From contig NZ_CABVPP010000031.1 in assembly GCF_902499075.1 (NCBI RefSeq), positions 1 to 64,000 on the forward strand: a stretch of 64,000 bases of DNA, written 5' to 3'. Below the pieces are notes generated by a model that was not told where the DNA came from, made no database searches, and saw only the letters and a program-made list of their open reading frames with translations. Both the position numbers and the translations under genes were made by a program. How positions within the stretch are numbered: position 1 is the first letter of the stretch; every line of letters begins with the position of its first letter. Shown here in pieces: positions 43,296-54,693 of this stretch. The DNA comes from Burkholderia pseudomultivorans. Lineage in GTDB: Bacteria; Pseudomonadota; Gammaproteobacteria; Burkholderiales; Burkholderiaceae.

Positions 43296-43661
43296 TTACT
43301 TCTTCAGCGCTTGCGCTGCACGACGCGGACCCTTGCGAGTACGTGCGTTCGTACGCGTACGCTGACCGCGCATCGGCAGGCCCTTGCGATGACGAACGCC
43401 ACGGTAGCAACCGAGGTCCATCAGACGCTTGATGTTCATCGTCACTTCACGGCGCAGATCGCCTTCGACGACAAACTTGCCCACTTCTTCACGCAGCTTT
43501 TCCAGGTCTGCGTCGGTCAGATCCTTGACCTTCTTCGAAAAATCGACGCCAGCTGCCACGCAGATGCTGCGCGAACGGGTGCGGCCGATACCGAAGATAG
43601 CCGTCAGGCCGATCTCGGTATGCTGGTGATTCGGGATGTTAACCCCTGCGATACGAGCCAT
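43296..43661 (-). CDS. rpsM: 30S ribosomal protein S13
   Basis: A 121-residue head protein that contacts tRNA and the 50S subunit. It begins [22 protein letters not shown]-like and ends in a long Arg/Lys tail ([21 protein letters not shown]). First gene of the alpha group, directly after rpmJ. Confidence 0.98.
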   Translation of the reverse strand: MARIAGVNIPNHQHTEIGLTAIFGIGRTRSRSICVAAGVDFSKKVKDLTDADLEKLREEVGKFVVEGDLRREVTMNIKRLMDLGCYRGVRHRKGLPMRGQRTRTNARTRKGPRRAAQALKK

Positions 43662-43699
43662 TGTTTTTCCTCAAACAAAAAGCGCAAACAAACGCGCGG

Positions 43700-43816
43700 T
43701 CAGCCTTGGCGCTGCTTGTGGCGCGGATCCGAGCTGCAGATCACGCGAACGACGCCTTTGCGCTTGATGATCTTGCAATTGCGGCAAATGCGCTTAACCG
43801 ATGCCATCACTTTCAT
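43700..43816 (-). CDS. rpmJ: 50S ribosomal protein L36
   Basis: A 38-residue protein, [20 protein letters not shown] and onward to a KQRQG end. The three Cys and one His (CRNC, C, H) form the zinc ribbon of the C+ type of L36. It lies between infA and rpsM in the expected order. It is short enough to be missed by gene callers with a length cut-off. Confidence 0.97.
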
Positions 43817-43836
43817 GATAATACCCTTTTTTCAAA

Positions 43837-44055
43837 TCACTTCGCCCGGAACACGATCCGCGCACGAGACAGATCGTAAGGCGTCAATTCAACCGTCACC
43901 TTGTCGCCCGGGAGAATGCGGATGTAGTGCATCCGCATCTTTCCGGAGATATGCCCCAACACGACATGGCCGTTTTCCAGCTTCACGCGGAAGGTCGCAT
44001 TCGGGAGGTTTTCGATCACCTCGCCCTGCATCTGGATTACATCGTCCTTGGCCAT
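43837..44055 (-). CDS. infA: Translation initiation factor IF-1
   Basis: A 72-residue S1/OB-fold protein ([39 protein letters not shown]) that binds the ribosomal A site during initiation. It sits between secY and rpmJ within the spc group, as in beta-proteobacteria, unlike the separate locus in E. coli. Burkholderia often has a second infA elsewhere. Confidence 0.97.
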   Translation of the reverse strand: MAKDDVIQMQGEVIENLPNATFRVKLENGHVVLGHISGKMRMHYIRILPGDKVTVELTPYDLSRARIVFRAK

Positions 44056-44064
44056 AAGTCCTTT

Positions 44065-45414
44065 TTAACGCATTGGGATGTTGCCGCCCTTGAAGTTGGC
44101 CTTCTTGAGCAGCGACTCATACTGTTGCGACATAACGTACGACTGCACCTGCGCCATGAAGTCCATCGTGACGACGACAATGATCAGCAGCGACGTTCCA
44201 CCAAAATAAAACGGCACGTTCCAGCGCAGCACCAGGAATTCCGGCAGCAGACACACGAAGACGATGTAGATCGCACCGGCCAGCGTCAGACGCGTGAGGA
44301 TGCGGTCGATATATCGTGCGGTCTGATCGCCCGGACGGATGCCCGGAACAAACGCGCCGCTCTTCTTCAGGTTGTCCGCAGTTTCCCTGCTGTTGAACAC
44401 CAGTGCGGTGTAGAAGAAGCAGAAAAACACGATTGCCAGCGTGTACAGCAGCACATAGACCGGCTGGCCCGGCTTCAGCGCCTCCGCGACGTTATGCAAC
44501 GTGTTGGAGATCCAGCTTCCCGACGGCTGACCCGTGCTGAACCAGCCGAGAATCGTTGCCGGGAACAGGATGATCGACGATGCGAAGATCGGCGGAATCA
44601 CGCCCGACATGTTCAGCTTCAGCGGCAGGTGGGAAGACTGCCCGCCGTAGATCTTGTTGCCGACCTGGCGTTTCGCGTAGTTCACGAGGATCTTGCGCTG
44701 ACCGCGTTCGATGAACACGACCAGGTAAGTCACCGCGGCAATCAGAACGACGATGATGATCGCCGAAATGATGCTCATCGAACCCGTACGCACCAGCTCG
44801 AACAACCCACCGACGGCATTCGGGAACCCTGCTGCGATCCCGCCGAAGATGATGATCGAGATACCGTTGCCCAGACCTCGCTCGGTGATCTGCTCGCCGA
44901 GCCACATCAGGAACATCGTGCCGGTGACCAGCGTCACGACCGTCGTCAGCCGGAACAGCATGCCGGGATCGATCACGAGACCAGGCTGGTTTTCCAGCGC
45001 GGCCGCGATACCGAATGCCTGGAAGGTCGCGAGCACCACGGTGAAATACCGCGTGTACTGCGTGATCTTCCGCTGCCCTGCCTGCCCTTCCTTCTTCAGC
45101 GCTTCGAGCTGCGGCGATACGATCGCCAGCAGCTGCATGATGATCGACGCCGAGATGTACGGCATGATCCCCAGCGCGAAGATCGTGAAGCGGGACAGTG
45201 CGCCACCCGAGAACATGTTGAACATGCCAAGGATGCCGCCCGCCTGGCTCTGGAACAGCTTAGCCAGTTGATCCGGATCGATGCCCGGCACGGGGATGTG
45301 CGCGCCGATGCGATAGACGATCAGCGCCAGGAGCAGGAACATCGCTCGCCGGCGCAGATCGCCGAATTTCGCCGTGCTTCGACCGGGTTTTGCAAGACTC
45401 GGGCTGTTAGCCAA
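44065..45414 (-). CDS. secY: Preprotein translocase subunit SecY
   Basis: A 449-residue channel protein with ten TM segments; the plug region [15 protein letters not shown] and the cytosolic loops ([12 protein letters not shown]) match. It forms the SecYEG pore. The start is TTG at 45414 ([12 protein letters not shown] follows), supported by GGAGAAGG just ahead and by the family start. It lies in the spc operon after rplO. Confidence 0.95.
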   Translation of the reverse strand: MANSPSLAKPGRSTAKFGDLRRRAMFLLLALIVYRIGAHIPVPGIDPDQLAKLFQSQAGGILGMFNMFSGGALSRFTIFALGIMPYISASIIMQLLAIVSPQLEALKKEGQAGQRKITQYTRYFTVVLATFQAFGIAAALENQPGLVIDPGMLFRLTTVVTLVTGTMFLMWLGEQITERGLGNGISIIIFGGIAAGFPNAVGGLFELVRTGSMSIISAIIIVVLIAAVTYLVVFIERGQRKILVNYAKRQVGNKIYGGQSSHLPLKLNMSGVIPPIFASSIILFPATILGWFSTGQPSGSWISNTLHNVAEALKPGQPVYVLLYTLAIVFFCFFYTALVFNSRETADNLKKSGAFVPGIRPGDQTARYIDRILTRLTLAGAIYIVFVCLLPEFLVLRWNVPFYFGGTSLLIIVVVTMDFMAQVQSYVMSQQYESLLKKANFKGGNIPMR

Positions 45415-45456
45415 GTACCTTCTCCGATGAATGCAAGTGACGACGCGCTACGCGTG

Positions 45457-45891
45457 TCACTCGGCGAACGAACCGCCAGCCGCTTCGATCGCAGCGCGCG
45501 CACCCTTGGTGGCGCCGAGACCCTTCACGACGATCTTGCGCTTCAGTTCGCCCGTGGCGATGATCTTCGCGCTCTTCGTCAGCTCGCCGACCAGGCCGGC
45601 TTGCTTCAGTGCGAGCAGATCGATTTCATCGACAGGCAGCTTCTCGAGGTCGCCCAGGCGCACTTCACCGACGAATTCCTTCGTCAGCGACGTGAAGCCG
45701 CGCTTCGGCAGACGACGTTGCAGCGGCATCTGACCGCCTTCGAAGCCGACCTTGTGAAAGCCGCCCGAACGCGATTTCTGACCCTTGTGACCACGGCCAG
45801 CCGTCTTGCCGAGGCCCGAACCGATGCCGCGGCCGACGCGACGCTTGGCGTGCTTGGCGCCAGCGGCCGGCTTCAGGTTATTCAATTCCAT
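45457..45891 (-). CDS. rplO: 50S ribosomal protein L15
   Basis: A 144-residue protein with the Gly/Arg/Lys-rich N-terminal extension ([26 protein letters not shown]) that threads into 23S rRNA. It lies between rpmD and secY. Confidence 0.98.
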   Translation of the reverse strand: MELNNLKPAAGAKHAKRRVGRGIGSGLGKTAGRGHKGQKSRSGGFHKVGFEGGQMPLQRRLPKRGFTSLTKEFVGEVRLGDLEKLPVDEIDLLALKQAGLVGELTKSAKIIATGELKRKIVVKGLGATKGARAAIEAAGGSFAE

Positions 45892-45917
45892 ATCAACTCC
45901 TTGATCCGTAGGGCCGC

Positions 45918-46100
45918 TTACGCGATGACCTTAACGAGGTACGAGACCTTGTTGATCATGCCGCGGACCGCCGGCGTGTCCTGAAGCTCGCTGACCGAGT
46001 TGAGTCGGCGCAGGCCCAGGCCACGCACGGTCGCGCGGTGCGATTCGCGGGTCCCGATCAGGCTCTTGACGAGCTGAACCTTGACAGTTTTTTCAGACAT
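45918..46100 (-). CDS. rpmD: 50S ribosomal protein L30
   Basis: A 60-residue protein, [20 protein letters not shown] to SYLVKVIA, the short bacterial form. The ATG at 46100 is preferred to a GTG nine bases earlier. It lies between rpsE and rplO. Confidence 0.96.
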
Positions 46101-46115
46101 GGTGACCACCCGGGC

Positions 46116-46634
46116 TTAGCCCAAAATTTCTTCGACGGACTTGCCGCGCTTCGCCGCGATGTCTGCCGGGGTGGACTGCTTGCGCAGACCGTCCAGCGTC
46201 GCACGGACGAGGTTGTACGGGTTCGTCGAACCGTGGCTCTTCGCCACGACGTTCTGAACGCCCATCACGTCGAACACTGCGCGCATCGGGCCGCCGGCGA
46301 TCACGCCCGTACCGTCCTTCGCCGGAGCGAGGAGGACCGACGATGCGCCGTGCTTGCCGTGCACTTCGTGCTGCAGCGTGCCGTTCTTCAGCGGCACCTT
46401 GAACATGTTGCGGCGTGCTTGTTCCATCGCCTTCTGGACAGCGACCGGCACTTCCTTCGCCTTGCCCTTGCCCATACCGACGCGGCCATCACCGTCGCCG
46501 ACCACGGTCAGTGCGGCGAAGCCGAGAATACGGCCACCCTTCACGACCTTGGTCACGCGATTGACCGAAATCATCTTTTCGCGAAGGCCGTCGTCGCGCT
46601 CGTCAGCCTGAACTTTCGCTTGCATCTTTGCCAT
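46116..46634 (-). CDS. rpsE: 30S ribosomal protein S5
   Basis: A 172-residue protein with the double-stranded RNA-binding-like N-domain ([23 protein letters not shown]) and a ribosomal S5 C-domain ([19 protein letters not shown]). It helps decoding fidelity; the loop VKGGR is where spectinomycin resistance arises. Confidence 0.98.
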   Translation of the reverse strand: MAKMQAKVQADERDDGLREKMISVNRVTKVVKGGRILGFAALTVVGDGDGRVGMGKGKAKEVPVAVQKAMEQARRNMFKVPLKNGTLQHEVHGKHGASSVLLAPAKDGTGVIAGGPMRAVFDVMGVQNVVAKSHGSTNPYNLVRATLDGLRKQSTPADIAAKRGKSVEEILG

Positions 46635-46648
46635 GACGAATTCCTTCC

Positions 46649-47014
46649 TTAGAACTTGAGCCCAGCTTCACGAGCTGCCTCAGCCAGCGCCTTCACGCGG
46701 CCGTGGTAGCGGAAGCCCGAGCGGTCGAAGGCGACGGATTCGATGCCGGCGGCCTTGGCCTTCTCGGCAATACGCTTGCCGATCAGCGTCGCGGCGGCGA
46801 CGTTGCCACCCTTGCCCGACTTGTCTGCGAGCTCTGCACGCACTTCGGCTTCCAGCGTCGACGCGCTTGCCAGCACCTTGGTGCCGCACGGCGAAAACAC
46901 TTGAGCGTAGATGTGCGTGTTCGTGCGATGCACGGCGAGACGCGCGACCTGCAGCTCGGCGATCTTGATACGCGTCTGGCGAGCGCGGCGCAGGCGAGAT
47001 TGAGTCTTATCCAT
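46649..47014 (-). CDS. rplR: 50S ribosomal protein L18
   Basis: A 121-residue 5S rRNA-binding protein ([53 protein letters not shown]). Placed between rplF and rpsE. Confidence 0.98.
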   Translation of the reverse strand: MDKTQSRLRRARQTRIKIAELQVARLAVHRTNTHIYAQVFSPCGTKVLASASTLEAEVRAELADKSGKGGNVAAATLIGKRIAEKAKAAGIESVAFDRSGFRYHGRVKALAEAAREAGLKF

Positions 47015-47026
47015 GATTGCGCACCC

Positions 47027-47557
47027 TTACTTCTTCTTCGTTTCTTTGAGGATCACAACCTCGTCGGAATAGCGCACGCCCTTGCCCTTGTACGGCTCCG
47101 GCGGACGGTAACCGCGGACTTCCGCAGCCACTTGACCGACTTGTTGCTTGTTGATCCCCTTGATCACGATTTCGGTTTGCGTCGGGGTTTCTGCCTTGAC
47201 GCCTTCCGGCATCTGGTGCACCACCGGGTGCGAGAAACCCAGCGACAGGTTCAGCTTGTCGCCTTGCGCTTGCGCACGATAACCGACGCCAACCAGCGTC
47301 AGCTTGCGCTCGAAACCCTTGGTCACGCCGTGCACGGCATTCGCGATAATCGCTCGCATCGTGCCCGACATTGCATTTGCTTCGCGGCTTTCGTCCGCCG
47401 GCGACAGATTCAGCGTGCCGTCGTTGTTCGCCACGTTCACGAGCGGGTTGACCGCTTGCGTGATCGTGCCCAGCGGGCCCTTGACGGTAATCGTACCGTC
47501 GGCCAGCTTGACTTCCGCGCCTTGCAGCGCGATCGGGCTCTTACCTACTCGAGACAT
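47027..47557 (-). CDS. rplF: 50S ribosomal protein L6
   Basis: A 176-residue protein of two similar domains, with the C-terminal [18 protein letters not shown] signature near the GTPase-associated site. Lies between rpsH and rplR. Confidence 0.98.
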   Translation of the reverse strand: MSRVGKSPIALQGAEVKLADGTITVKGPLGTITQAVNPLVNVANNDGTLNLSPADESREANAMSGTMRAIIANAVHGVTKGFERKLTLVGVGYRAQAQGDKLNLSLGFSHPVVHQMPEGVKAETPTQTEIVIKGINKQQVGQVAAEVRGYRPPEPYKGKGVRYSDEVVILKETKKK

Positions 47558-47575
47558 GTTTCTCTCTCCTTTCGG

Positions 47576-47971
47576 TTAAGCGACGTAGCAGATGACTTCG
47601 CCGCCGACGCCCGTAGCGCGCGCCTTGCGGTCGGTCATCACGCCCTTCGGCGTCGACACGATTGCCACACCGAGGCCGTTCATGACCTGCGGAATGTCGT
47701 TGCGGCCGCGGTACACGCGCAGGCCCGGCTTCGACACGCGCTCGAGGCGCTCGATGACCGGACGGCCAGCGTAGTACTTCAGCGCGATGTTCAGCTCTGC
47801 CTTCGCGCCTTCGCTCTTCACCGCGAAGTCGTCGATATAACCTTCGTCCTTCAGGACTTGTGCGATTGCAACCTTGACCTTCGACGAGGGCATCGCGACC
47901 GATACCTTCTCGACCATCTGCGCGTTGCGGATGCGAGTCAGCATATCGGCGATAGGATCACTCATGCTCAT
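47576..47971 (-). CDS. rpsH: 30S ribosomal protein S8
   Basis: A 131-residue 16S rRNA-binding protein. The [18 protein letters not shown] start and the [20 protein letters not shown] region are family signatures. In E. coli, S8 represses its own spc operon through the rplE site. Confidence 0.98.
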   Translation of the reverse strand: MSMSDPIADMLTRIRNAQMVEKVSVAMPSSKVKVAIAQVLKDEGYIDDFAVKSEGAKAELNIALKYYAGRPVIERLERVSKPGLRVYRGRNDIPQVMNGLGVAIVSTPKGVMTDRKARATGVGGEVICYVA

Positions 47972-47985
47972 TTACGTTTCTCCTA

Positions 47986-48291
47986 TTACCAGCTCGCCTT
48001 GGTCAGGCCAGGAATCTCGCCACGGAATGCGATTTCACGAATCTTGTTGCGCGCGAGGCCGAATTTGCGGAACGTGCCACGCGGACGACCCGTGATCGCG
48101 CAGCGGTTGCGCTGGCGGGTCGGGTTTGCGTTGCGGGGCAGTTGCTGCAGCTCCAGGCGTGCTTCGTAGCGCTCTTCTTCCGACTTGCTTTGGTCTTCGA
48201 TGATCGCCTTCAGCGCTTCGCGCTTTGCTGCGAACTTCGCGACCAGGCGGGCGCGCTTCTTTTCACGTTCGATCAGTGCCAGTTTAGCCAC
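47986..48291 (-). CDS. rpsN: 30S ribosomal protein S14
   Basis: A 101-residue protein of the longer, zinc-free S14 class (no CxxC). It ends [11 protein letters not shown]. Lies between rplE and rpsH. Confidence 0.98.
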   Translation of the reverse strand: MAKLALIEREKKRARLVAKFAAKREALKAIIEDQSKSEEERYEARLELQQLPRNANPTRQRNRCAITGRPRGTFRKFGLARNKIREIAFRGEIPGLTKASW

Positions 48292-48298
48292 GGTAACC

Positions 48299-48838
48299 TC
48301 AGTTTCTGAACGGGAACTTGAAGCTGGCGAGCAGTGCCTTCGCTTCGTCGTCGGTCTTCGCGGTCGTCGTGATGCTGATGTTCAGCCCACGCAGCGCGTC
48401 GATCTTGTCGTAATCGATTTCGGGGAAAATGATCTGCTCTTTCACACCGATGTTGTAGTTGCCACGGCCATCGAACGCACGACCCGACACGCCGCGGAAG
48501 TCGCGCACGCGGGGCAGCGCAACCGTCACGAAACGGTCGAGGAATTCGTACATCGCCTGACCACGCAGCGTCACCATCGCACCGACCGGGTAGCCTTCGC
48601 GAATCTTGAAGCCTGCGATTGCCTTGCGAGCCTTCGTCACGACCGGCTTCTGACCTGCGATCTTCGCCAGATCGCCGACGGCGTGCTCGATCACCTTCTT
48701 GTCGGCGACGGCTTCGCCAAGACCCATGTTCAGGGTGATCTTGGTGAGGCGCGGCACTTCCATGATCGACTTGTAACCGAACTTCTCGATCAGACCGGGC
48801 ACAACCTTTTCTTTGTAAAACTCTTGAAAACGAGCCAT
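48299..48838 (-). CDS. rplE: 50S ribosomal protein L5
   Basis: A 179-residue 5S rRNA-binding protein ([34 protein letters not shown]). Lies between rplX and rpsN. Confidence 0.98.
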   Translation of the reverse strand: MARFQEFYKEKVVPGLIEKFGYKSIMEVPRLTKITLNMGLGEAVADKKVIEHAVGDLAKIAGQKPVVTKARKAIAGFKIREGYPVGAMVTLRGQAMYEFLDRFVTVALPRVRDFRGVSGRAFDGRGNYNIGVKEQIIFPEIDYDKIDALRGLNISITTTAKTDDEAKALLASFKFPFRN

Positions 48839-48854
48839 TTTTTACTCCGCTGCG

Positions 48855-49163
48855 TCAGGCGCTCAGTACAGCACCGGTCGTCTTCAGGAAGCGAACCTTC
48901 TTGCCTTCCTCGACCTTGATGCCAACACGCGACGCCTTGCCGTTCGCGTCGACAACTGCGACGTTCGAAATGTGGAGGGGCATCGTCTTCGCTTCCACGC
49001 CACCCGTCGTACCCTTCATCGGGTTCGGCTTGACGTGCTTCTTGACGAGGTTGATACCTTCAACCGTCACGCGGTCGGCGGCGACTGCCAGCACGACACC
49101 GCGCTTGCCCTTGTCCTTGCCTGCGATGACGATGACTTCGTCACCTTTGCGAATCTTGTTCAT
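48855..49163 (-). CDS. rplX: 50S ribosomal protein L24
   Basis: A 102-residue KOW-domain protein ([22 protein letters not shown]) that starts 50S assembly. Lies 9 bases after rplN. Confidence 0.98.
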
Positions 49164-49172
49164 CGCGACTCC

Positions 49173-49541
49173 TTACAGCACTTCCGGCGCCAGCGAAACG
49201 ATCTTCATGAATCGTTCGCTACGCAGCTCACGCGTGACCGGCCCGAAGATACGGGTGCCGATCGGCTCGAGCTTGTTATTCAAAAGCACAGCGGCGTTGC
49301 CGTCGAACTTGATCAGCGAGCCGTCTTGACGGCGCACGCCCTTGGCGGTGCGGACCACCACGGCGTTGTAGATTTCGCCTTTCTTCACACGCCCGCGCGG
49401 CGTTGCCTCTTTGACGCTCACCTTGATGATGTCGCCAATGCTGGCATAACGACGCTTCGAGCCGCCGAGCACCTTGATGCACATGACTTCACGCGCACCC
49501 GTGTTGTCGGCTACTTCAAGCCGAGATTCGGTCTGGATCAT
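49173..49541 (-). CDS. rplN: 50S ribosomal protein L14
   Basis: A 122-residue protein beginning [20 protein letters not shown]. The ATG at 49541 is the family start; upstream in-frame residues belong to the leader. First gene of the spc group, preceded by a 309-base gap with its own promoter candidate. Confidence 0.97.
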   Translation of the reverse strand: MIQTESRLEVADNTGAREVMCIKVLGGSKRRYASIGDIIKVSVKEATPRGRVKKGEIYNAVVVRTAKGVRRQDGSLIKFDGNAAVLLNNKLEPIGTRIFGPVTRELRSERFMKIVSLAPEVL

Positions 49542-49850
49542 GGTTTGTCTTTCCCAACTTAATCCGGATGCACCACCATGATGCATTCGGTCAGTCTTGG
49601 TCCCGTCAGCCAATCGGCTGCTTGGGTTGGAACAGCAGCGACGGCAAACGAAACCCGCCATCGCAATTCGGTGAATCTTTCGGAGCAGGCTGGCGCCTGT
49701 CCGCTTCCCCCACCAATTTCGCCCGCGACGGGGCTCCCATAAAGAGGGAAGACCAGGATTATAACAAATAATCCTGGTCCCGCAAGCAAAAACTTTGCGA
49801 TTTCAAGCACTTCGTGGAGAAGTGCCTGTTACTTCTACTGCTCCGCCCGC
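49542..49850 (-). promoter_or_regulatory. S10-spc intergenic region with internal promoter and palindrome
   Basis: A 309-base gap splits the ribosomal cluster between rpsQ and rplN. On the minus strand an extended -10, TGTTATAAT (TATAAT at 49763-49758), is visible about 215 bases before rplN, without a clear -35 at the right distance. The element lies inside a perfect inverted repeat, GACCAGGATTAT-5 bases-ATAATCCTGGTC (49751-49779). The rest of the leader has no recognisable gene. Confidence 0.55.
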
Positions 49851-50123
49851 TTAGATGACGCGGGCTGCCTCGACGAGACGCGCCACCGACCAGGCCTTCG
49901 TCTTCGAAACAGGACGGGTTTCCTGGATTTCGACGAGATCGCCTTCGTTGTAGGTGTTCGCTTCATCGTGCGCGTGGTACTTCTTCGAACGCACGACATA
50001 CTTGCCGTAGATCGGGTGCTTGACGCGGTGCTCGACCAGCACGGTGACGGTCTTGTCCATCTTGTTGCTGACGACCCGACCGACCAGCGTCCGCTTCAGC
50101 GAGGTTTTCACGCTATCGTTCAT
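49851..50123 (-). CDS. rpsQ: 30S ribosomal protein S17
   Basis: A 90-residue OB-fold 16S rRNA-binding protein ([38 protein letters not shown]). The start overlaps the rpmC stop by 4 bases. Confidence 0.98.
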
Positions 50124-50314
50124 TTCTGGTTCGCCTTCTGAGTCATGACGGTCCGCACACGTGCGATGTCGCGACGAACCTTCTTCAGCTGGCTCGTGTT
50201 CGTGAGCTGCTGGGTCGCGAGTTGCATGCGCAGGCCGAATTGCGCCTTCAGCAGGTCCGCCAGCTCTTTATTGAGCGCGGCCTGGTCTTTCTGGAGAAGT
50301 TCGGAAGCCTTCAT
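50120..50314 (-). CDS. rpmC: 50S ribosomal protein L29
   Basis: A 64-residue helical hairpin protein at the tunnel exit ([20 protein letters not shown]). Coupled to rpsQ by ATGA overlap. Confidence 0.97.
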
Positions 50315-50323
50315 GTTTTCTCC

Positions 50324-50740
50324 TTAGGCGCCGAGCTGGCGCACGATGAACGTGGTCTGGATCGGCAGCTTCGCTGCAGCCAGACGGAACGCTTCACGTG
50401 CCAGTTCTTCGGATACGCCGTCCATTTCGTACAGCATCTTGCCCGGCTGAATCTCGGCCACGTAGTACTCCGGGTTACCCTTACCGTTACCCATACGTAC
50501 TTCGGCCGGCTTCTGCGAAATCGGCTTGTCCGGGAAAATGCGAATCCAGATGCGGCCGCCACGCTTGATGTGACGCGTCATGGCACGACGCGCCGCTTCA
50601 ATCTGACGTGCGGTCAAACGACCGCGACCGATCGCCTTCAGGCCGAATTCACCGAACGACACGGCGTTGCCGCGCGTCGCCTTGCCGGTGTTACGACCCT
50701 TCTGCTCTTTGCGATACTTCCTGCGTTTCGGTTGCAGCAT
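50324..50740 (-). CDS. rplP: 50S ribosomal protein L16
   Basis: A 138-residue protein near the tRNA-binding centre ([43 protein letters not shown]). Lies 2 bases after rpsC. Confidence 0.98.
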   Translation of the reverse strand: MLQPKRRKYRKEQKGRNTGKATRGNAVSFGEFGLKAIGRGRLTARQIEAARRAMTRHIKRGGRIWIRIFPDKPISQKPAEVRMGNGKGNPEYYVAEIQPGKMLYEMDGVSEELAREAFRLAAAKLPIQTTFIVRQLGA

Positions 50741-50742
50741 CG

Positions 50743-51543
50743 TTATTCTCCAGTCTTGCCGTCTTCCGGCTTGCCGGCGCCACGGCGCGGTGCGCCACGA
50801 CGAGCACCCGGAGCGCCGCCTTCGCCGTCACGGCGCGGACGACGGTCGCCCGGACGCGCATTGCGACGCGGACGCTTGTCTTCGGCTACTTCTTCCACCA
50901 CCGGCGCGTCGTTGCGGCCAAGGGTATCGCCCTTGTACACCCACACCTTGACGCCGATGATCCCGTAGGTCGTCTTCGCTTCCGAGGTCGCGTAGTCGAT
51001 ATCGGCACGCAGCGTGTGAAGCGGCACGCGACCTTCGCGATACCACTCCGTACGAGCGATTTCGATACCGTTCAGACGGCCCGCGCTCATGATCTTGATG
51101 CCCTGGGCACCCAGACGCATCGCGTTCTGCATCGCACGCTTCATCGCACGACGGAACATGATCCGGCGCTCGAGCTGTTGCGTGATCGAGTCGGCGATCA
51201 GCTGAGCATCGGTTTCCGGCTTGCGGATCTCTTCGATGTTGACGTGAACCGGCACGCCCATGCGGCGTTGCAGTTCCGTCTTCAGCTGTTCGATGTCCTC
51301 ACCCTTCTTGCCGATGACGACGCCTGGACGCGAGCTGAAAATCGTGATGCGCGCATTCTTGGCCGGACGCTCGATGACGACGCGACCGACCGAAGCGTTC
51401 TTCAGCTTCTTCTTCAGGTACTCACGAACACCGATGTCTTCCTGCAGCATCGCCGCGAAATTGTTGTTGTTCGCGTACCAGCGCGAAGCCCAATTGCGGC
51501 TGACAGCCAGGCGGAAGCCAGTCGGATGAATTTTCTGTCCCAT
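50743..51543 (-). CDS. rpsC: 30S ribosomal protein S3
   Basis: A 266-residue mRNA-entry protein with a KH domain ([17 protein letters not shown]-like around residue 65-80). The C-terminus has a long Arg/Gly-rich, basic tail of about 50 residues ([20 protein letters not shown]), longer than in E. coli and typical for Burkholderia. Confidence 0.98.
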   Translation of the reverse strand: MGQKIHPTGFRLAVSRNWASRWYANNNNFAAMLQEDIGVREYLKKKLKNASVGRVVIERPAKNARITIFSSRPGVVIGKKGEDIEQLKTELQRRMGVPVHVNIEEIRKPETDAQLIADSITQQLERRIMFRRAMKRAMQNAMRLGAQGIKIMSAGRLNGIEIARTEWYREGRVPLHTLRADIDYATSEAKTTYGIIGVKVWVYKGDTLGRNDAPVVEEVAEDKRPRRNARPGDRRPRRDGEGGAPGARRGAPRRGAGKPEDGKTGE

Positions 51544-51554
51544 CGTATGGCTCC

Positions 51555-51884
51555 TTAATTCCCGACCGTCACAGTGATGTGACAGGATTGCTTCTCAATG
51601 CGGTTGCCGCGGCCCTTGGCGCGCGCGGTGAACCGCTTGAGCGATGCAGCCTTGTCGACGTAGATGCTCTTGATCTTGAGCTCGTCGATATCGGCGCCTT
51701 CGTTGTGCTCCGCATTCGCGATCGCCGACAGCACGACCTTCTTCACGATGCCAGCCGCCTTCTTCGGCGAGAACGTCAGAACGTTCAGCGCCTTGTCGAC
51801 CGGCAAACCGCGGATCTGGTCAGCCACAAGGCGCGTCTTTTGCGCCGAGATGCGGGCACCGCGATGAATTGCTTTCACTTCCAT
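51555..51884 (-). CDS. rplV: 50S ribosomal protein L22
   Basis: A 109-residue protein with the tunnel-lining beta hairpin ([16 protein letters not shown]). Lies between rpsS and rpsC. Confidence 0.98.
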
Positions 51885-51896
51885 CTTGATAGCCCC

Positions 51897-52172
51897 TTAT
51901 TTCTTGGCCTTCTTGTCGGCCGCGTGACCCTTGAACGTACGGGTCAGTGCGAACTCGCCAAGCTTGTGGCCGACCATGTTTTCCGAGATGTACACCGGAA
52001 CGTGTTGACGGCCGTTGTGAACGGCGATCGTCAGACCGATGAAATCCGGGAGGATCGTCGAGCGACGCGACCAGGTCTTGATCGGCTTCTTGTCACGCGA
52101 AGCTGCAGCCGCCTCAACTTTCTTCAGCAAATGGGCGTCGCAGAACGGACCTTTTTTAACAGAACGTGCCAT
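51897..52172 (-). CDS. rpsS: 30S ribosomal protein S19
   Basis: A 91-residue head protein ([39 protein letters not shown]). Lies between rplB and rplV. Confidence 0.98.
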
Positions 52173-52182
52173 TGCCTACTCC

Positions 52183-53010
52183 TTAACGCTTGTGACGGCG
52201 CTGGACGATCATCGTCGTCGTGCGCTTGTTGCGACGCGTACGGAAGCCCTTCGTCGGCGTGCCCCACGGGCTCACCGGGTCGCGGCCCGCTGCGGTACGG
52301 CCTTCACCACCACCGTGCGGGTGGTCGATCGGGTTCATTGCCACGCCACGCACCGTCGGACGGATACCGCGCCAGCGATTCGCACCGGCCTTGCCGATCT
52401 GGCGCAGGCTGTGCTCTTCGTTGCCGACTTCACCGATCGTTGCACGGCATTCGATATGCACGCGGCGGATTTCGCCCGAGCGCAGACGAACCTGCGCGTA
52501 CACGCCTTCACGTGCGAGCAGCATGGCCGACGTACCGGCCGAACGCGCCATTTGCGCGCCCTTGCCCGGCAGCATCTCGATGCAGTGGATCGTCGTACCG
52601 ACCGGAATGTTGCGGATCGGCAGCGTGTTGCCTGCACGGATCGGCGCTTCCGAACCCGACATGAGCTGCTGGCCAACCGTCACGCCCTTCGGCGCGATGA
52701 TGTAGCGGCGCTCGCCGTCGGCGTACAGCACCAGCGCGATATTCGCGCTGCGGTTCGGGTCGTACTCGAGACGCTCGACCTTCGCCGGGATGCCGTCCTT
52801 CGTACGACGGAAATCGATCACGCGGTAGTGCTGCTTGTGACCACCACCCTGGTGACGCGTCGTGATGCGACCGTTGTTGTTGCGACCGGCCTTCGAGCTC
52901 TGCGTGTCGAGCAGCGCAGCGTGCGGCTTGCCCTTGTGCAGGTCCTTGTTGACGATCTTGACCATCGCGCGGCGACCCGGCGATGTCGGCTTGACTTTGA
53001 CGATTGCCAT
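52183..53010 (-). CDS. rplB: 50S ribosomal protein L2
   Basis: A 275-residue protein of the peptidyl transferase neighbourhood. The conserved His-containing [17 protein letters not shown] loop is intact. Lies between rplW and rpsS. Confidence 0.98.
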   Translation of the reverse strand: MAIVKVKPTSPGRRAMVKIVNKDLHKGKPHAALLDTQSSKAGRNNNGRITTRHQGGGHKQHYRVIDFRRTKDGIPAKVERLEYDPNRSANIALVLYADGERRYIIAPKGVTVGQQLMSGSEAPIRAGNTLPIRNIPVGTTIHCIEMLPGKGAQMARSAGTSAMLLAREGVYAQVRLRSGEIRRVHIECRATIGEVGNEEHSLRQIGKAGANRWRGIRPTVRGVAMNPIDHPHGGGEGRTAAGRDPVSPWGTPTKGFRTRRNKRTTTMIVQRRHKR

Positions 53011-53012
53011 GG

Positions 53013-53327
53013 TTAGTTGGCCTCCGCTTCAAAGTTGATTTCCTGGCCGGGCTTCAGGCACACGTATGCCTTCTTCACGTCCTTGCGGCGGCCCATCGAA
53101 CGGCCGAAGCGCTTTTGCTTGCCCTTCTGAACCAGCACGTTGACGGAATCAACTTCAACCTTGAACAGCAGCTCGACAGCCGCCTTCACTTCCTGCTTCG
53201 TGGCATCCGGCGCGACTTCGAACACGACTTGCTCGTTCTTGTCGGCAACCAGCGTCGCCTTTTCGGAAATCACCGGTGCGAGCAGGACCTGCATCAAACG
53301 ATGATCGTTCTTGCGAATCTCGCTCAT
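53013..53327 (-). CDS. rplW: 50S ribosomal protein L23
   Basis: A 104-residue tunnel-exit protein that docks trigger factor and SRP ([25 protein letters not shown]). Overlaps rplD by 4 bases. Confidence 0.98.
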
Positions 53328-53944
53328 GACAGCAACTCCTCGATCTGGGCGACCGCAGCCTTCGTGACCAGCACTTTCTTGAAGTAGATCAGCGACAGCG
53401 GGTCAGCGTAGCGCGGCTCGACAACTGCCACGTGCGGCAGGTTGCGCGAAGCCAGGTACAGGTTTTCGTCGACCGTGTCGGTAATGATCAACACGGATTC
53501 GAGGCCCATGGCCTTGAACTTGTCGGCCAGCAGCTTGGTCTTCGGCGCTTCGAGGAGGATGTCCTCCACGACCGACAGACGGCCTTCGCGGGCCAGCTGC
53601 GAGAAGATCGAGCAGAGACCTGCGCGATGCATCTTCTTGTTGACCTTGTGCGAGAAGTTTTCTTCCGGCGAATTCGGGAAGATACGACCACCGCCACGCC
53701 ACAACGGGCTCGACGACATACCGGCACGAGCGCGGCCCGTACCCTTCTGACGCCACGGCTTCTTCGTCGTGTGCTTGACTTGCTCACGGTCCTTCTGCGC
53801 GCGGTTACCCTGGCGAGCATTCGCCTGGTAAGCGACGACGACCTGGTGGATCAGCGCTTCGTTGTAGTCACGACCGAACACGACGTCCGATGCGTTGACC
53901 ACTGCACCTTCCTGACCATTTTCGTTCAGGAGCTTGAGTTCCAT
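53324..53944 (-). CDS. rplD: 50S ribosomal protein L4
   Basis: A 206-residue protein with the extended tunnel loop ([26 protein letters not shown]). In E. coli it also autoregulates the S10 operon. Its ATG shares a base with the rplC stop (TAATG). Confidence 0.98.
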
Positions 53945-54594
53945 TATTTCGCCCCCTTGGTCTTCACGGCCGGCGTGACGAACACTTTGCCGCCCTTCGC
54001 ACCCGGAATCGCGCCCTTGACGAGCAGCAGCTTGCGCTCTGCGTCGATACGAGCGATTTCGAGGTTCTGCACCGTCACCGTCACGTCACCCATGTGACCC
54101 GTCATGCGCTTGCCCGGGAACACGCGACCCGGATCCTGCGCCATACCGATCGAGCCCGGCACGTTGTGCGAGCGCGAGTTACCGTGGGATGCACGACCCG
54201 AACCGAAGTTGTAGCGCTTGATGGTACCGGCGTAGCCCTTACCGATCGACACGCCTTGCACGTCGACCTTCTGGCCCACTTCGAACAGGTCCGGACCGAC
54301 GATGGCGCCATTCGACAGCTCGGCTGCCTTGGCCGCATCGATGCGGAATTCCTTGAGGATTTCACCGGCTTCGACACCGGCTTTGGCGAGATGACCTGCC
54401 AGCGGCTTCGTCACGCGCGATGCGCGGCGGGAGCCGAATGCAACCTGAACGGCCGTGTAGCCGTCGGTTTCAACAGTCTTGATCTGCGTCACGCGGTTGT
54501 CCGACACGTCCAGCACGGTGACGGGAATCGAATCCCCTTCAGCCGTGAAGATACGGGTCATGCCAACCTTGCGACCTACGAGTCCAAGGCTCAT
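53944..54594 (-). CDS. rplC: 50S ribosomal protein L3
   Basis: A 216-residue protein near the peptidyl transferase centre ([20 protein letters not shown], the [23 protein letters not shown] loop with the methylated Gln). The ATG at 54594 follows GGAG; an ATG four codons earlier is less likely because it falls on that ribosome binding site. Separated from rpsJ by 177 bases with its own promoter. Confidence 0.97.
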   Translation of the reverse strand: MSLGLVGRKVGMTRIFTAEGDSIPVTVLDVSDNRVTQIKTVETDGYTAVQVAFGSRRASRVTKPLAGHLAKAGVEAGEILKEFRIDAAKAAELSNGAIVGPDLFEVGQKVDVQGVSIGKGYAGTIKRYNFGSGRASHGNSRSHNVPGSIGMAQDPGRVFPGKRMTGHMGDVTVTVQNLEIARIDAERKLLLVKGAIPGAKGGKVFVTPAVKTKGAK

Positions 54595-54693
54595 CGTTTT
54601 CTCCATTCCCGACTGCGATTGGTCGGGGCTGATTTACAAAATGCCGGGTACGCAAGACCCGACTTTTTTACGCGAATGCGCGAAAAGCCTAGC

